Shown in pieces: positions 7,487-15,578 of a DNA stretch of 64,000 bases; position 1 is the stretch's first letter; each line of letters opens with the position of its first letter. Below the pieces are notes generated by a model, which was not told where the DNA came from, searched no databases, and saw only the letters and a program-made list of their open reading frames with translations. The stretch covers positions 29,780 to 93,779 of the forward strand of contig NZ_SPEY01000004.1 in the NCBI RefSeq assembly GCF_009360615.1, read 5' to 3'. A program made the position numbers and the translations under genes. This stretch comes from Comamonas sp. (lineage in GTDB: Bacteria > Pseudomonadota > Gammaproteobacteria > Burkholderiales > Burkholderiaceae_C).

Positions 7487-10096
7487 TCATGCCGCAAGCG
7501 CACTGTGCGCAGCCGCCGCTGCGGAAGTCGCATTGACAAGCAGCCATTGCTCGAACTCCTGCGGCGCCAGCGGCCTGGCAAACAGAAATCCCTGCGCCAC
7601 CGGGTAGCCCTGCTCGCACAGCATCACGCTCTGCGTCGGCGTCTCCACGCCCTCCGCGACCACCGTCAGGTGCAGGCTCTTGCCGATGCCCAGGATGGCA
7701 CTGCTCAGAGCCCGGGCGGCCTCGTCATGCTCCAGATCGGCCACGAAGCTGCGATCGAGCTTGAGTTCACTGACCGGCAATCTGCGCAGATAGCTCAGGC
7801 TGGAATAGCCGGTGCCGAAATCGTCCATGGACAGGCGCACGCCGTGCGCATGCACCTCGTTGATGGTTTTCATGGTGCTGGGATTGGTGTCCAGCAGAAT
7901 GCTTTCCGTCAGCTCCAGGGTCAGGTCCTGCGGCGCAAGGTCGTTGCGGTCCAGCGTGTCGGCGATCATCCGGGGCAGATCCAGGTTGTGAAAACTCGAT
8001 GGCGACAGATTGACCGACACCGCCGGAACTTCGAGCCCCTTGGCACGCCACTGCGACAGCTGATGGCAGGCCTCCTCCAGCGCCCAGCTTCCCAGATCGG
8101 CAATCAGCCCACATTCTTCGGCCAGCGGAATAAAGCGGGCCGGCGAAATCTCGCCCAGCTCCGCATGGCTCCAGCGCGCCAGCGCCTCCACGCCATAGAG
8201 CCGGCCGGTGGCCATCTCGATCTGGGGCTGGTAATGCAGACGCAGGCCACCGCTCTTGAGCGCCTTGCGCAGCGCGGTCTCCAAGGCCAGGCGCTCCTGG
8301 GCCAGACGGTTCATTTCGCTGCTGAAGAAGCAGAAACGCCCGCGCCCCTTGCTCTTGGCCTGGTACATGGCCATGTCGGCACGATGAACCAGGGTCTCCA
8401 TGTCCCGTCCATCCGAGGGGAACATCGCAATGCCCACGCTGGCGGAAATGGCCAGCGAGGCATCTGCAATGTTCAGGGGCTCGGCCAGCAGCTCCTGCAG
8501 GCGCTCGATGGTACTGGCCACATATTCCGCATCGCAATGCGGCAGCACGGCCACGAATTCGTCACCCGAAAGACGCCCGGCAATATCGGAGCTGCGCAGC
8601 ACGCGCTGCAGCCGTGCAGCGACACTGCGCAGCAATTCGTCCCCCACGGGATGGCCCAGAGAGTCATTGACCTGCTTGAAGCGGTCCAGATCGATGAACA
8701 GTACCGCCAGTTGCGCATCGTGGATGGCTGCCGACGCAATCGCCTGATCGGCCTTGGCCTGCAGCAGGCTGCGGTTGGGCAATCCCGTCAGTCCGTCGTA
8801 GAACGCCAGCTGACGGATGCGCGCGCGCGACAGTTCGCGCTCCAGCGCCAGAGCGCACAGGTGGATGCAGGCATCCACCAGTTGCTGGTGAAAAGCCGAT
8901 GCATCTCCGGCCAGGGGTTCCCGGTAATAAAACGCAAAAGTGCCTATCGGCTTGCCCTCGCTGTTGCAAATGGGGGTGGACCAGCAGGCCTTGAAGCCCA
9001 ATGGCAGGATCAGGTGCCTGAAATCGGCCCACAGCGGATCCTGTGCAATATCGTCCACCAGCACCGGTGCATTGCGCCACGCGGCGGTTCCGCAGGAGCC
9101 CGCGCTCGGACCTATGGCCAGTCCGTCGATCAATGCCGAATAGGACTGCGGCAGACTGGGACCGGCCAGCGGGTGAAGCAGCCCCTGGGCATCGACCTCG
9201 AGAATCGAGGCCGTCACCTCCGGCGCAATTCTCTCGACCTCCAGGCACACCATCTCCAGCACTTCCACCAGCGGCCGCTCGCGTGCCATGGCCTCCAGCA
9301 CGCGATGCTGCAAGGCCTCGTGCATCTTGGAACGGGTAATGTCGGTCAGCATGGACACCGTGTATTGCCAGCAGCCGTCCGCATCGAGGATGGGGTTGCT
9401 GATGACCTTGGCCCAGTAACGCTGGCCATTCTTGCCGACCACGATCTCCTCGCGCCCCACGGGCTGGCCGGCGCGCAGCTCCGAACGGTAGCGCTCTGCC
9501 GCCGCCTCGGGCAGCTGGGGAGCCAGCAGGGCAATCGGCATGCGTCCTGCAACCTCCTCCGTGCGCCATCCGAACATGCGCGTGAAGCCGCCGTTGACAT
9601 GCACGATGCGGGAGGCTCCGTCACTGATGATCACGGCCGTATCAGAGGCGTCGGCCACCAGGGACAGACGGTGCAGATGCTCCTGCTGCGTCTGCTCCCG
9701 GGCACGCCGCTGGGTGACGTCGGTGGCGATCTTCAGGATATGCACCACCTGCCCCTGGGCATCCATCACCGGTGTGTAGGTTGCCTCCAGCCAGCAGCTG
9801 CTGCCATCGCTGCGCAATCGTTCCACCACGCCGGAATACGCATTGCCCGCACACAGGTGCGCCCAGACTTCCCCGTACCTGGCGCTATCGGCCAGACGCG
9901 CAGAGCAAAAGCTGCGGTGCGGTCGTCCCTGCGACTGCTCACGGGTCAAGCCCATGAGCTGCAGATAGTTGTCATTGGCACGAAGCAGCACTCCATCGAG
10001 GCCGAACTCGGCCATGGCCATGACCCTGTCCAGCGCCTGCAACTGGGCCAGCTGCAGCTCCGGAGGCATCGCGCCAAGATCTCCCTCACGCATCAT
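7487..10096 (-). CDS. PAS-PAS-GAF-GGDEF-EAL cyclic-di-GMP signalling protein
   Basis: A large soluble c-di-GMP turnover protein of about 869 aa. Domains in order: PAS with PAC (about 25-145, ending DVTQR), second PAS/PAC (about 150-270), GAF (about 285-440, with GSCGTAAW), GGDEF (about 450-610) and EAL (about 620-850). The diguanylate cyclase motif reads SGDEF from Ser510. An RxxD inhibitory site (RSSD) sits five residues before it. The phosphodiesterase motif EAL starts at Glu637, and loop 6 reads DDFGTGYSSL, so both catalytic halves look intact. There is no transmembrane segment. Architecture resembles E. coli DosP, but haem binding cannot be claimed. The start is one of two adjacent ATGs (10096 or 10093) behind AAAGGA. 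It is not in an operon with the convergent aldolase. Confidence 0.88.
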   Translation of the reverse strand: MMREGDLGAMPPELQLAQLQALDRVMAMAEFGLDGVLLRANDNYLQLMGLTREQSQGRPHRSFCSARLADSARYGEVWAHLCAGNAYSGVVERLRSDGSSCWLEATYTPVMDAQGQVVHILKIATDVTQRRAREQTQQEHLHRLSLVADASDTAVIISDGASRIVHVNGGFTRMFGWRTEEVAGRMPIALLAPQLPEAAAERYRSELRAGQPVGREEIVVGKNGQRYWAKVISNPILDADGCWQYTVSMLTDITRSKMHEALQHRVLEAMARERPLVEVLEMVCLEVERIAPEVTASILEVDAQGLLHPLAGPSLPQSYSALIDGLAIGPSAGSCGTAAWRNAPVLVDDIAQDPLWADFRHLILPLGFKACWSTPICNSEGKPIGTFAFYYREPLAGDASAFHQQLVDACIHLCALALERELSRARIRQLAFYDGLTGLPNRSLLQAKADQAIASAAIHDAQLAVLFIDLDRFKQVNDSLGHPVGDELLRSVAARLQRVLRSSDIAGRLSGDEFVAVLPHCDAEYVASTIERLQELLAEPLNIADASLAISASVGIAMFPSDGRDMETLVHRADMAMYQAKSKGRGRFCFFSSEMNRLAQERLALETALRKALKSGGLRLHYQPQIEMATGRLYGVEALARWSHAELGEISPARFIPLAEECGLIADLGSWALEEACHQLSQWRAKGLEVPAVSVNLSPSSFHNLDLPRMIADTLDRNDLAPQDLTLELTESILLDTNPSTMKTINEVHAHGVRLSMDDFGTGYSSLSYLRRLPVSELKLDRSFVADLEHDEAARALSSAILGIGKSLHLTVVAEGVETPTQSVMLCEQGYPVAQGFLFARPLAPQEFEQWLLVNATSAAAAAHSALAA

Positions 10097-10297
10097 TATT
10101 CCTTTGCGTATTCGCATCCCGGGCCGGCTCAAATCCAGAATGGAAAAGTCATGCTTTCATATGAATACCAGCAATAATAATGATGAATACGAGATTCAAT
10201 AATCGTGATTCAGGGCGAATGATCAAAAAAATGCAGGATCGGCAACAGTCCCGGACCTGCAAGCCGATGCGGCATGCCGGTACGTTGCGATGCAGCG

Positions 10298-11254
10298 TCA
10301 CGGGCCACGCTGATCGGGCCCAGCTCCGCGCAAGGCATCGCGACGCCGCCATCTGCCGCCAAACTGGTTGACCACCATGCCCAGCAGAACGCCCAGCGTA
10401 CCCAGCCATTGCAGACCATTGGGCGACTCTCCCAACAGCAGCATGGCCGAAAGCAGACCGATCACCGGCACCAGCAGCGACAAAGGGGCCACGGTACTGG
10501 CGGTATAGCGCTGCAGCAGGCGGGTCCAGAGGCCATAGCCCAGCAGGGTGGACAAAAAGGCCAGATAGGCAATCACACCCAGCTCGCTCCAGCCTATGGA
10601 TCCCAGCTGCGAGACGACCGACTCTGCGCCATCCACCCAGACCGACAACGCCAGCAGCGGCAGGATGGGGAAGACGCTGGTCCAGACAATGAAGGACACC
10701 GGCTCGTAAGAGCCCTGCCGGGCCGCCACGCGGGTCAGCAGATTCGAGCCGGCCCACATGGCTGCGGCGCCCACGGTCAGCACAAAGCCGATCAGCGTCA
10801 TATCCGATGCCCCCTCACCATGGGCTGCGCCAATCAACAGCAGCCCTGCGAGTGCGATGAACAGACCCAGCCATTGCCAGCGCTGCGGCTTTTCCTGCAG
10901 GAATGCTGCGGCCAGCAACATGGTGATGAATGCCTGGGTCTGAAGTACCACCGACGCCATTCCGGCAGGCATGCCCAGCTTCATGCCGGTGAACAGCAGG
11001 CCGAATTGTCCGACCCCTTGCACCAGCCCGTAGGCCGCCAGCAAACCCCAGGAAAGATTCACGGGCGGACGCACGAAGAGCAGAAATGGCAGCGATGCGG
11101 CAGCAAAGCGCAGCGCACACAGCAGCAAGGGCGAGAGTTTGGCCAGCCCCCACTTCATGACCACGAAATTGAGACCCCAGACCACGATGACGATGATGGC
11201 GCTGAGCCAGTCCGGGCGGCTCATGCCGGAGGTGGGCGAGGATGCAGAACTCAT
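10298..11254 (-). CDS. EamA-type cysteine/O-acetylserine-like exporter (DMT family)
   Basis: A 318-aa drug/metabolite transporter with two EamA repeats and about ten transmembrane helices in the inner membrane. Blocks such as VVWGLNFVVMKWGL, LGMPAGMASVVLQTQAF, VGYG-type LGYGLWTRLLQRY and VAPLSLLVPVIGLLSA match E. coli EamA (YdeD), which exports cysteine pathway metabolites. The protein therefore probably effluxes O-acetylserine, cysteine or similar compounds. The basic C-terminal tail (RWRRRDAL) is likely cytoplasmic. It is a single gene with about 200 bp on its downstream side before the GGDEF/EAL gene. DMT substrates are hard to assign by homology, so the substrate is tentative. Confidence 0.82.
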   Translation of the reverse strand: MSSASSPTSGMSRPDWLSAIIVIVVWGLNFVVMKWGLAKLSPLLLCALRFAAASLPFLLFVRPPVNLSWGLLAAYGLVQGVGQFGLLFTGMKLGMPAGMASVVLQTQAFITMLLAAAFLQEKPQRWQWLGLFIALAGLLLIGAAHGEGASDMTLIGFVLTVGAAAMWAGSNLLTRVAARQGSYEPVSFIVWTSVFPILPLLALSVWVDGAESVVSQLGSIGWSELGVIAYLAFLSTLLGYGLWTRLLQRYTASTVAPLSLLVPVIGLLSAMLLLGESPNGLQWLGTLGVLLGMVVNQFGGRWRRRDALRGAGPDQRGP

Positions 11255-11380
11255 GACACTGACGACTATTGTTGGATTTCCAGATCGGGTCCCCTAGTAT
11301 GACCTGCCCTCCGTCACGCTGTGGACGAACAGCACACAACGGACCATCAGGGAGGCGGTCGCCAGGTGCGGGCAGCGGCG

Positions 11381-11935
11381 TCACTTGAGCAGATAGCGGT
11401 CCACCTTCACCGGCAGCATGAGCAGGGCCTTGAAGGCGTACAGCACGATCAGGGTCCCGCTGAAGTCGCCCACCATCATCACCAGAAGCTGGTCCAGCTG
11501 GAAGCCGTCTCCCCGGATGACGGACCAGCCCTGGTGCAGCAAGGCATTGCTCAGCCCGTAGACTGCACTGAGCCATAGCAGGCGCTGCGGCGTGAGATGA
11601 CTGAGGGAGCGACCGAGTCCCATCCATTTGCGGGCTGCGCAATACGTGCCATAGGGGGCAAGCGTGGCCATGATGCCGCCCGCAAACGCTCGCAACCCGT
11701 CATCGGGGAAGAAGTAAAAGTGGCAGACCAGCCATGACACGACAAAAAGCCCGGCTACACCCGCTTCCGCAAAAAGCAGGGTACAGAGCAAACGCACACC
11801 GGCAGGCAGGTATATCCAGTTGACGCCCCTGACAAACTCCAGTTCGGAGAAAATCCACTGATTCAAGGCCAGCATTGCCAAGAACAGCACCGCCGTGATT
11901 ACCGCCACCGAAAATTGCGTCCAAATGTTCTTCAT
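11381..11935 (-). CDS. Integral membrane protein, MASE1-like
   Basis: A 184-aa protein with about four to five hydrophobic segments and no recognised enzyme domain. The stretch VNWIYLPAGVRLL, followed by a small hydrophobic helix and a conserved-looking APYGTY region, resembles the MASE1-type sensor membrane domain, here without any attached output domain. It is divergent from a winged-helix protein at 12030, with 94 bp between the start codons, so a shared control region is possible. Function unknown. A stand-alone sensory or transport-like membrane module is the most that can be said. Confidence 0.6.
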   Translation of the reverse strand: MKNIWTQFSVAVITAVLFLAMLALNQWIFSELEFVRGVNWIYLPAGVRLLCTLLFAEAGVAGLFVVSWLVCHFYFFPDDGLRAFAGGIMATLAPYGTYCAARKWMGLGRSLSHLTPQRLLWLSAVYGLSNALLHQGWSVIRGDGFQLDQLLVMMVGDFSGTLIVLYAFKALLMLPVKVDRYLLK

Positions 11936-12029
11936 GCGCTGCCGCCGACCCTGTTCACTGTCTGCGCAGTATTATGAGCGCCGTTGATTCGTGCTGCGTC
12001 ATCGGCGCTTCGTCTGTTTTTGCCTTCTC

Positions 12030-12383
12030 ATGCCAAAGTCCCTGTCTGCCGATATCTACTTACGCTTTCTGCACCTGGCAGCGACCATCCGCAACCTGCC
12101 GGTGCTGCCCGCACTGGACCCGCTGGAGGAGCGCCTGCTGGAACAAATTGCCAATGCCGGCACGCGCCAGGAGCGTCTTTGCGTCAGAGACCTGATGGCC
12201 CAGCGTGAACTGGGATCGCCGGCCACGATTCACACCCGTCTGAAGTCCATGCGCCAAAAAGGCTGGATCCTGCTGGCCGACACCGAAGATGCCAGACGCA
12301 AGCAGATCGAGCTCAGTGCCGATGCCCACAAGCATTTCGAGAAGCTCTCGCACTGCATTGTTCAGGCCGCCGCCGAGAGCTGA
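12030..12383 (+). CDS. Winged-helix (MarR-like) DNA-binding protein
   Basis: A 117-aa small regulator-like protein. The middle (residues about 50-90) reads RDLMAQRELGSPATIHTRLKSMRQKGWILLADTEDARRKQIEL. This is a helix-turn-helix followed by a wing, where DARRKQIELSA echoes the DxRxxxxxLT wing of MarR proteins. The start at 12030 (MPKSLSADIYL) is chosen over an upstream in-frame ATG at 11991, which would add a cysteine-rich leader unlike the family. It is divergent from the membrane protein at 11935 and might control it. It ends just before a strong bidirectional terminator. Confidence 0.7.
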   Translation: MPKSLSADIYLRFLHLAATIRNLPVLPALDPLEERLLEQIANAGTRQERLCVRDLMAQRELGSPATIHTRLKSMRQKGWILLADTEDARRKQIELSADAHKHFEKLSHCIVQAAAES

Positions 12384-12392
12384 TACAGACAC

Positions 12393-12420
12393 AAAAAAAG
12401 CAGCCACCGGGCTGCTTTTT
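12393..12420. terminator. Bidirectional rho-independent terminator
   Basis: The stem GCAGCC/GGCTGC with a 4-nt spacer is flanked by an A-run on the left and a T-run on the right. It can therefore stop transcription from the winged-helix gene on the plus strand and from pmbA on the minus strand. Confidence 0.85.
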
Positions 12421-12441
12421 ACATGGGGCAATCTGCGGCGA

Positions 12442-13863
12442 TCAGCTGCCGGCCACCTTCATGCGATTGATCAGCATGGAGCCCACGGTCTTGGCGCCAT
12501 AGTTATAGGCATCGGCTCCGATGGCCTCGATGCCCTTGAACATGGTCCTGAGGTTGCCCGCGATCGTGATTTCGTCCACGGGGAAGGCGATCTCGCCGTT
12601 CTCCACCCAGAAGCCGCTGGCACCGCGCGAATAGTCGCCAGTCACATAGTTCACGCCCTGGCCCATCAGCTCGACCACGAACAGGCCCGTGCCCAGCTTC
12701 TTGAGCATGGCGTCCAGATCGTCGCCCGCCTTGGTGCGGCGCGAAGTCATGACCAGGTTGTGCGAACCGCCGGCATTGCCCGTGGTCTTCATGCCCAGCT
12801 TGCGCGCCGAGTAGCTGGACAGGAAATAGCCCTCCACGCGGCCGGCATCCACCACCTTGCGGGCCTGCACGCGCACGCCCTCTTCGTCAAAGGGAGAGCT
12901 GCCCTTGCCGCCCAGGACGAAGGGGTCTTCCTCGACATCGATGTGCTTGGGGAAGATGGGCTTGCCCATGGAGTCCAGCAAGAACGTGCTTTTGCGGTAC
13001 AGCGCGCTGCCGCTGACGGCCTGCACAAAGCTGCCCAGCAGGCCGGCGGCCAGGGGAGACTCGAACAGCACCGGGCATTCGATGGTCGGAATCTTGCGGC
13101 TGCCCAGACGGCTCAGCGTGCGCTCTGCGGCATAGCGGCCCACGGCCTCGGGCGAGGCCAGATCGGCCGCATTGCGCATGGAGCTGTACCAGTAGTCGCG
13201 CTGCATCTCGCCATTCTTGCCGGGCAGCTTGGCGATGGGTGCCACCGACATGCTGTGGCGCGAGCTGGCGTAGCCACCGCGAAAACCGTTGGTATGGGCC
13301 GTGAAGAAATGGCTTTGCTGGGCCGAGACGCCCGCTCCCTCGCTGTTGCTCACACGACGGTGGGTCTTGAAGGCGGCCTCCTCGCAGCGCAGCGCCATCT
13401 CGGCGGCCTGCTCGCTGGTAATGTCCCAGGGGTGAAACAGCTCCAGATCACGGTGCGTGCCGGGCAGCGCGATATCGGCGCTGTCGGGCAGGCGGGCAAA
13501 CGGATCTTCGGCCGTGAAGCGCGCGATGTCGTAGGCGGCCTGCACCGTCTGCCTGATGGCAGCCTCGGAGAAGTCCGAAGTGCTGGCATTGCCACGACGC
13601 TGGCCCAGATAGACGGTCACGCCCAACGACTTGTCGCGGTTGCGCTCCACGGTCTCCAGCTGGCCCTTGCGCACGCTGACCGACAGGCCGCAGCCTTCGG
13701 AGGCCTCGGCGCCGGCATCTGTCGCACCCAGTTTCTTGGCATGCTGCAGTGCCTGGTCCACCAGGCCCTCGAAAAAGGCCTGGCTGAAGCTGAAACCGGC
13801 TTGCGGTGCGGATTGGGCCTGTGCACTGGAAGTGCTTGTATTGCTGGAGCGAGGTTTTTTCAT
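12442..13863 (-). CDS. pmbA: PmbA/TldE, metalloprotease-related protein
   Basis: A 473-aa cytosolic protein of the TldD/TldE family. With TldD, TldE/PmbA forms a heterodimeric protease that trims modified peptides such as microcins and degrades CcdA; the zinc HExxxH motif lies in TldD, not here. Family landmarks are GCGLSVSVRKGQLETVERNRDKSLGV near the N-terminus, TGNAGGSHN, and the glycine-rich end YSRGASGFWVENGEI...EITIAGNL. The neighbouring divergent darP is the usual neighbour in proteobacteria. The start at 13863 (MKKPR) is preferred; an upstream in-frame ATG at 13887 would place a perfect palindrome inside the gene. Neither start has a clear ribosome binding site. No tldD lies in the window. 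Confidence 0.92.
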   Translation of the reverse strand: MKKPRSSNTSTSSAQAQSAPQAGFSFSQAFFEGLVDQALQHAKKLGATDAGAEASEGCGLSVSVRKGQLETVERNRDKSLGVTVYLGQRRGNASTSDFSEAAIRQTVQAAYDIARFTAEDPFARLPDSADIALPGTHRDLELFHPWDITSEQAAEMALRCEEAAFKTHRRVSNSEGAGVSAQQSHFFTAHTNGFRGGYASSRHSMSVAPIAKLPGKNGEMQRDYWYSSMRNAADLASPEAVGRYAAERTLSRLGSRKIPTIECPVLFESPLAAGLLGSFVQAVSGSALYRKSTFLLDSMGKPIFPKHIDVEEDPFVLGGKGSSPFDEEGVRVQARKVVDAGRVEGYFLSSYSARKLGMKTTGNAGGSHNLVMTSRRTKAGDDLDAMLKKLGTGLFVVELMGQGVNYVTGDYSRGASGFWVENGEIAFPVDEITIAGNLRTMFKGIEAIGADAYNYGAKTVGSMLINRMKVAGS

Positions 13864-13866
13864 AGC

Positions 13867-13885
13867 GGCGGCTATGATAGCCGCC
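13867..13885. promoter_or_regulatory. 19-bp perfect palindrome between pmbA and darP
   Basis: GGCGGCTATGATAGCCGCC is a perfect inverted repeat (9-bp arms, single central base) three bases upstream of the preferred pmbA start and 44 bp from the darP start. It could be an operator, or an RNA hairpin sitting where the pmbA ribosome binding site should be. If pmbA actually starts at 13887 it would be coding sequence. The function is not known. Confidence 0.5.
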
Positions 13886-13928
13886 ACTGCGGCGCCCTCT
13901 GCGCTGCCACCGATATTGCCCCCTTACC

Positions 13929-14612
13929 ATGTCACGCAAACCCACCAAAGGCTATTTTGTTCGCGGAAAGTTCGTTGCCGAAGGCAGCGAACTGGACCTT
14001 GAACTCAAGGCCGAACTCAAAGGCACTTACGACTCCACCAAGACCGACCTCAAGCGCGAAAGTGATGCGCTGCAGGATCTGGGCAAGGAGCTGATGACGC
14101 TGCGCAGCGACCTCTTCAAGCGCCTGCAACTGTCCGACCAGTTGATCGACGCGCTGGCCGAGGCCAAGCGCATCACCAACTTCGAAGGCAAGCGCCGTCA
14201 GCTCCAGTATGTGGGCAAGCTCATGCGCAAGCTGACGCCTGAGCAGGTCGCCGCCGTCAAGCAGGCGCTGGACGAGCAGCGCAACGGCTCGGCCAGCGAA
14301 AAAATGTCGCTTCAGGTGGCCGAGCAGTGGCGCGACCGCCTGGTCGTCGAGGAAGCGGCCCTGTCCATCTGGCTGGACCATTTCCCAGGCACCGATGTGC
14401 AACAGCTGCGCTCGCTGATCCGGCAGTCGCGCAAGGATATCGAGAAAGCCAAGGAACAGGCCGCCGCAGCGGCCGCTGCCGCCGGCCCCGATGCCGAGCC
14501 CAAGGAAGTCAGCAAGGGCCGCGCCTATCGCGACCTCTTCCAGCTGGTACGCGAGCAACTGGCCGGCGCCGGCAAGGCCGATGCGGGTGCCGAGGACGAC
14601 GGCGATGAGTGA
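13929..14612 (+). CDS. darP: DarP (YjgA), 50S ribosome assembly factor
   Basis: A 227-aa DUF615/YjgA protein that associates with the late 50S ribosomal precursor and helps its maturation. Recognisable parts are the charged N-terminus with KRESDALQDLGKELMTL, the block AEAKRITNFEGKRRQLQYVGKLMRK, and the C-terminal GRAYRDLFQLVREQL. An alanine-rich low-complexity linker (AAAAAAAAG) precedes the C-terminal helix. It is divergent from pmbA and overlaps the start of mog by 8 bp, implying translational coupling. Length is slightly above E. coli YjgA (183 aa) because of the alanine-rich and acidic C-terminal parts. Confidence 0.93.
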   Translation: MSRKPTKGYFVRGKFVAEGSELDLELKAELKGTYDSTKTDLKRESDALQDLGKELMTLRSDLFKRLQLSDQLIDALAEAKRITNFEGKRRQLQYVGKLMRKLTPEQVAAVKQALDEQRNGSASEKMSLQVAEQWRDRLVVEEAALSIWLDHFPGTDVQQLRSLIRQSRKDIEKAKEQAAAAAAAAGPDAEPKEVSKGRAYRDLFQLVREQLAGAGKADAGAEDDGDE

Positions 14613-15216
14613 TGCGAGCGAATATCTTCACGATGCCGTGAAGATCGGTATTGTCTCCGTCAGCGACCGCGCCAGCAGTGGTGTCTATGAAGACAAGGGC
14701 CTGCCCGCGCTGCGGGAATGGCTGTCCAGGGCACTGAAGAACCCCGTGACGTTCGAAGCACGCCTGATTCCCGACGAGCAGGCCGGCATCAGCGCGGCAC
14801 TGATCGAGCTGGTCGATGCAGGCTGCAGCCTGGTGCTGACTACGGGCGGGACCGGCCCCGCGCTGCGCGATGTGACGCCCGAGGCCACCCTGGCCGTGGC
14901 CCAAAAGGAAATGCCGGGCTTTGGCGAGCAGATGCGCCAGATCAGCCTGGCCTTTGTGCCCACCGCCATCCTCTCGCGCCAGGTGGCGGTGATACGCGGC
15001 AGAAGCCTGATCATCAATCTGCCGGGCCAGCCCAAGGCAATTGCCGAGACGCTGGAAGGACTCAAGGACGCCGACGGAAAATCCAAGGTCAACGGCATTT
15101 TTGCCGCCGTGCCCTATTGCATCGACCTGATCGGCGGCCCCTATCTCGAGACCCATGACGAGATCTGCAAGGCCTTCCGCCCCAAGACCGCGATTCGCGC
15201 GCCCCGCACGGCATAG
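14605..15216 (+). CDS. mog: Molybdopterin adenylyltransferase
   Basis: A 203-aa MogA/MoaB-family enzyme that adenylates molybdopterin before molybdate insertion in molybdenum cofactor synthesis. IGIVSVSDRASSGVYEDKG opens the fold, and LVLTTGGTGPALRDVTPEAT is the substrate-binding signature. The start at 14605 overlaps the darP end; the longer upstream frame is only a shadow of darP. Supply of molybdenum cofactor would serve enzymes such as the Cox-type hydroxylase at the right end of the window, though mog is a general cofactor gene. A terminator follows directly. Confidence 0.93.
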   Translation: MSDASEYLHDAVKIGIVSVSDRASSGVYEDKGLPALREWLSRALKNPVTFEARLIPDEQAGISAALIELVDAGCSLVLTTGGTGPALRDVTPEATLAVAQKEMPGFGEQMRQISLAFVPTAILSRQVAVIRGRSLIINLPGQPKAIAETLEGLKDADGKSKVNGIFAAVPYCIDLIGGPYLETHDEICKAFRPKTAIRAPRTA

Positions 15217-15255
15217 CCTGAAGCGCCGGGTGCAATCCCTGCCAAAACATCTACC

Positions 15256-15280
15256 AAAGCAGCCTACGGGCTGCTTTTTT
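15256..15280 (+). terminator. Rho-independent terminator after darP-mog
   Basis: AAAGCAGCC, a 3-nt loop and GGGCTGCTTT followed by a six-T run form a classic terminator 40 bp after the mog stop. Its stem is nearly the same as the terminator after the winged-helix gene. Confidence 0.88.
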
Positions 15281-15578
15281 CATGGCGCCGGCGCGGCATC
15301 CGTGCCGCCGGTATCTCGCTGCAATCGCTATCATAATAAAAGCGTGTTACGCCTTTCATTCATTGATTTCAGCAATAAAACCATCTGAAATCTATTAAAG
15401 GTAAGCGATATAAGCTATCAATATAGGTATATCCCTTGGGATTTCCCGCAAGTGCTTGCCCCGATGCCAGACGCATGGGCCGCCCCTAGCATGTTTGCTG
15501 CGATGCAGCGACGGCGGCCACCCGCCGACCGGACACTGCACGCTCTCTCCACATTTCTCATAATTTTCAGGAGACTTC
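15281..15578. other. Intergenic region between mog and the binding-protein gene
   Basis: About 300 bp without a gene. It holds an AT-rich dispersed repeat (15340-15420), described separately. After that I see only the leader of the binding-protein gene, with AGGAG 6 bp before its ATG at 15579. Confidence 0.6.
15340..15420. repeat. Dispersed intergenic palindromic repeat, copy 1
   Basis: An AT-rich element centred on the stem GATTTCAG (15365-15372) / CTGAAATC (15385-15392) with a 12-nt loop. The core matches a second copy at 36816-36843 almost base for base, followed in both by an AAGCG...AGCTAT segment. The outer arms can form an imperfect longer stem. It looks like a non-coding, REP/MITE-like genomic repeat; exact borders are approximate. 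Confidence 0.65.
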
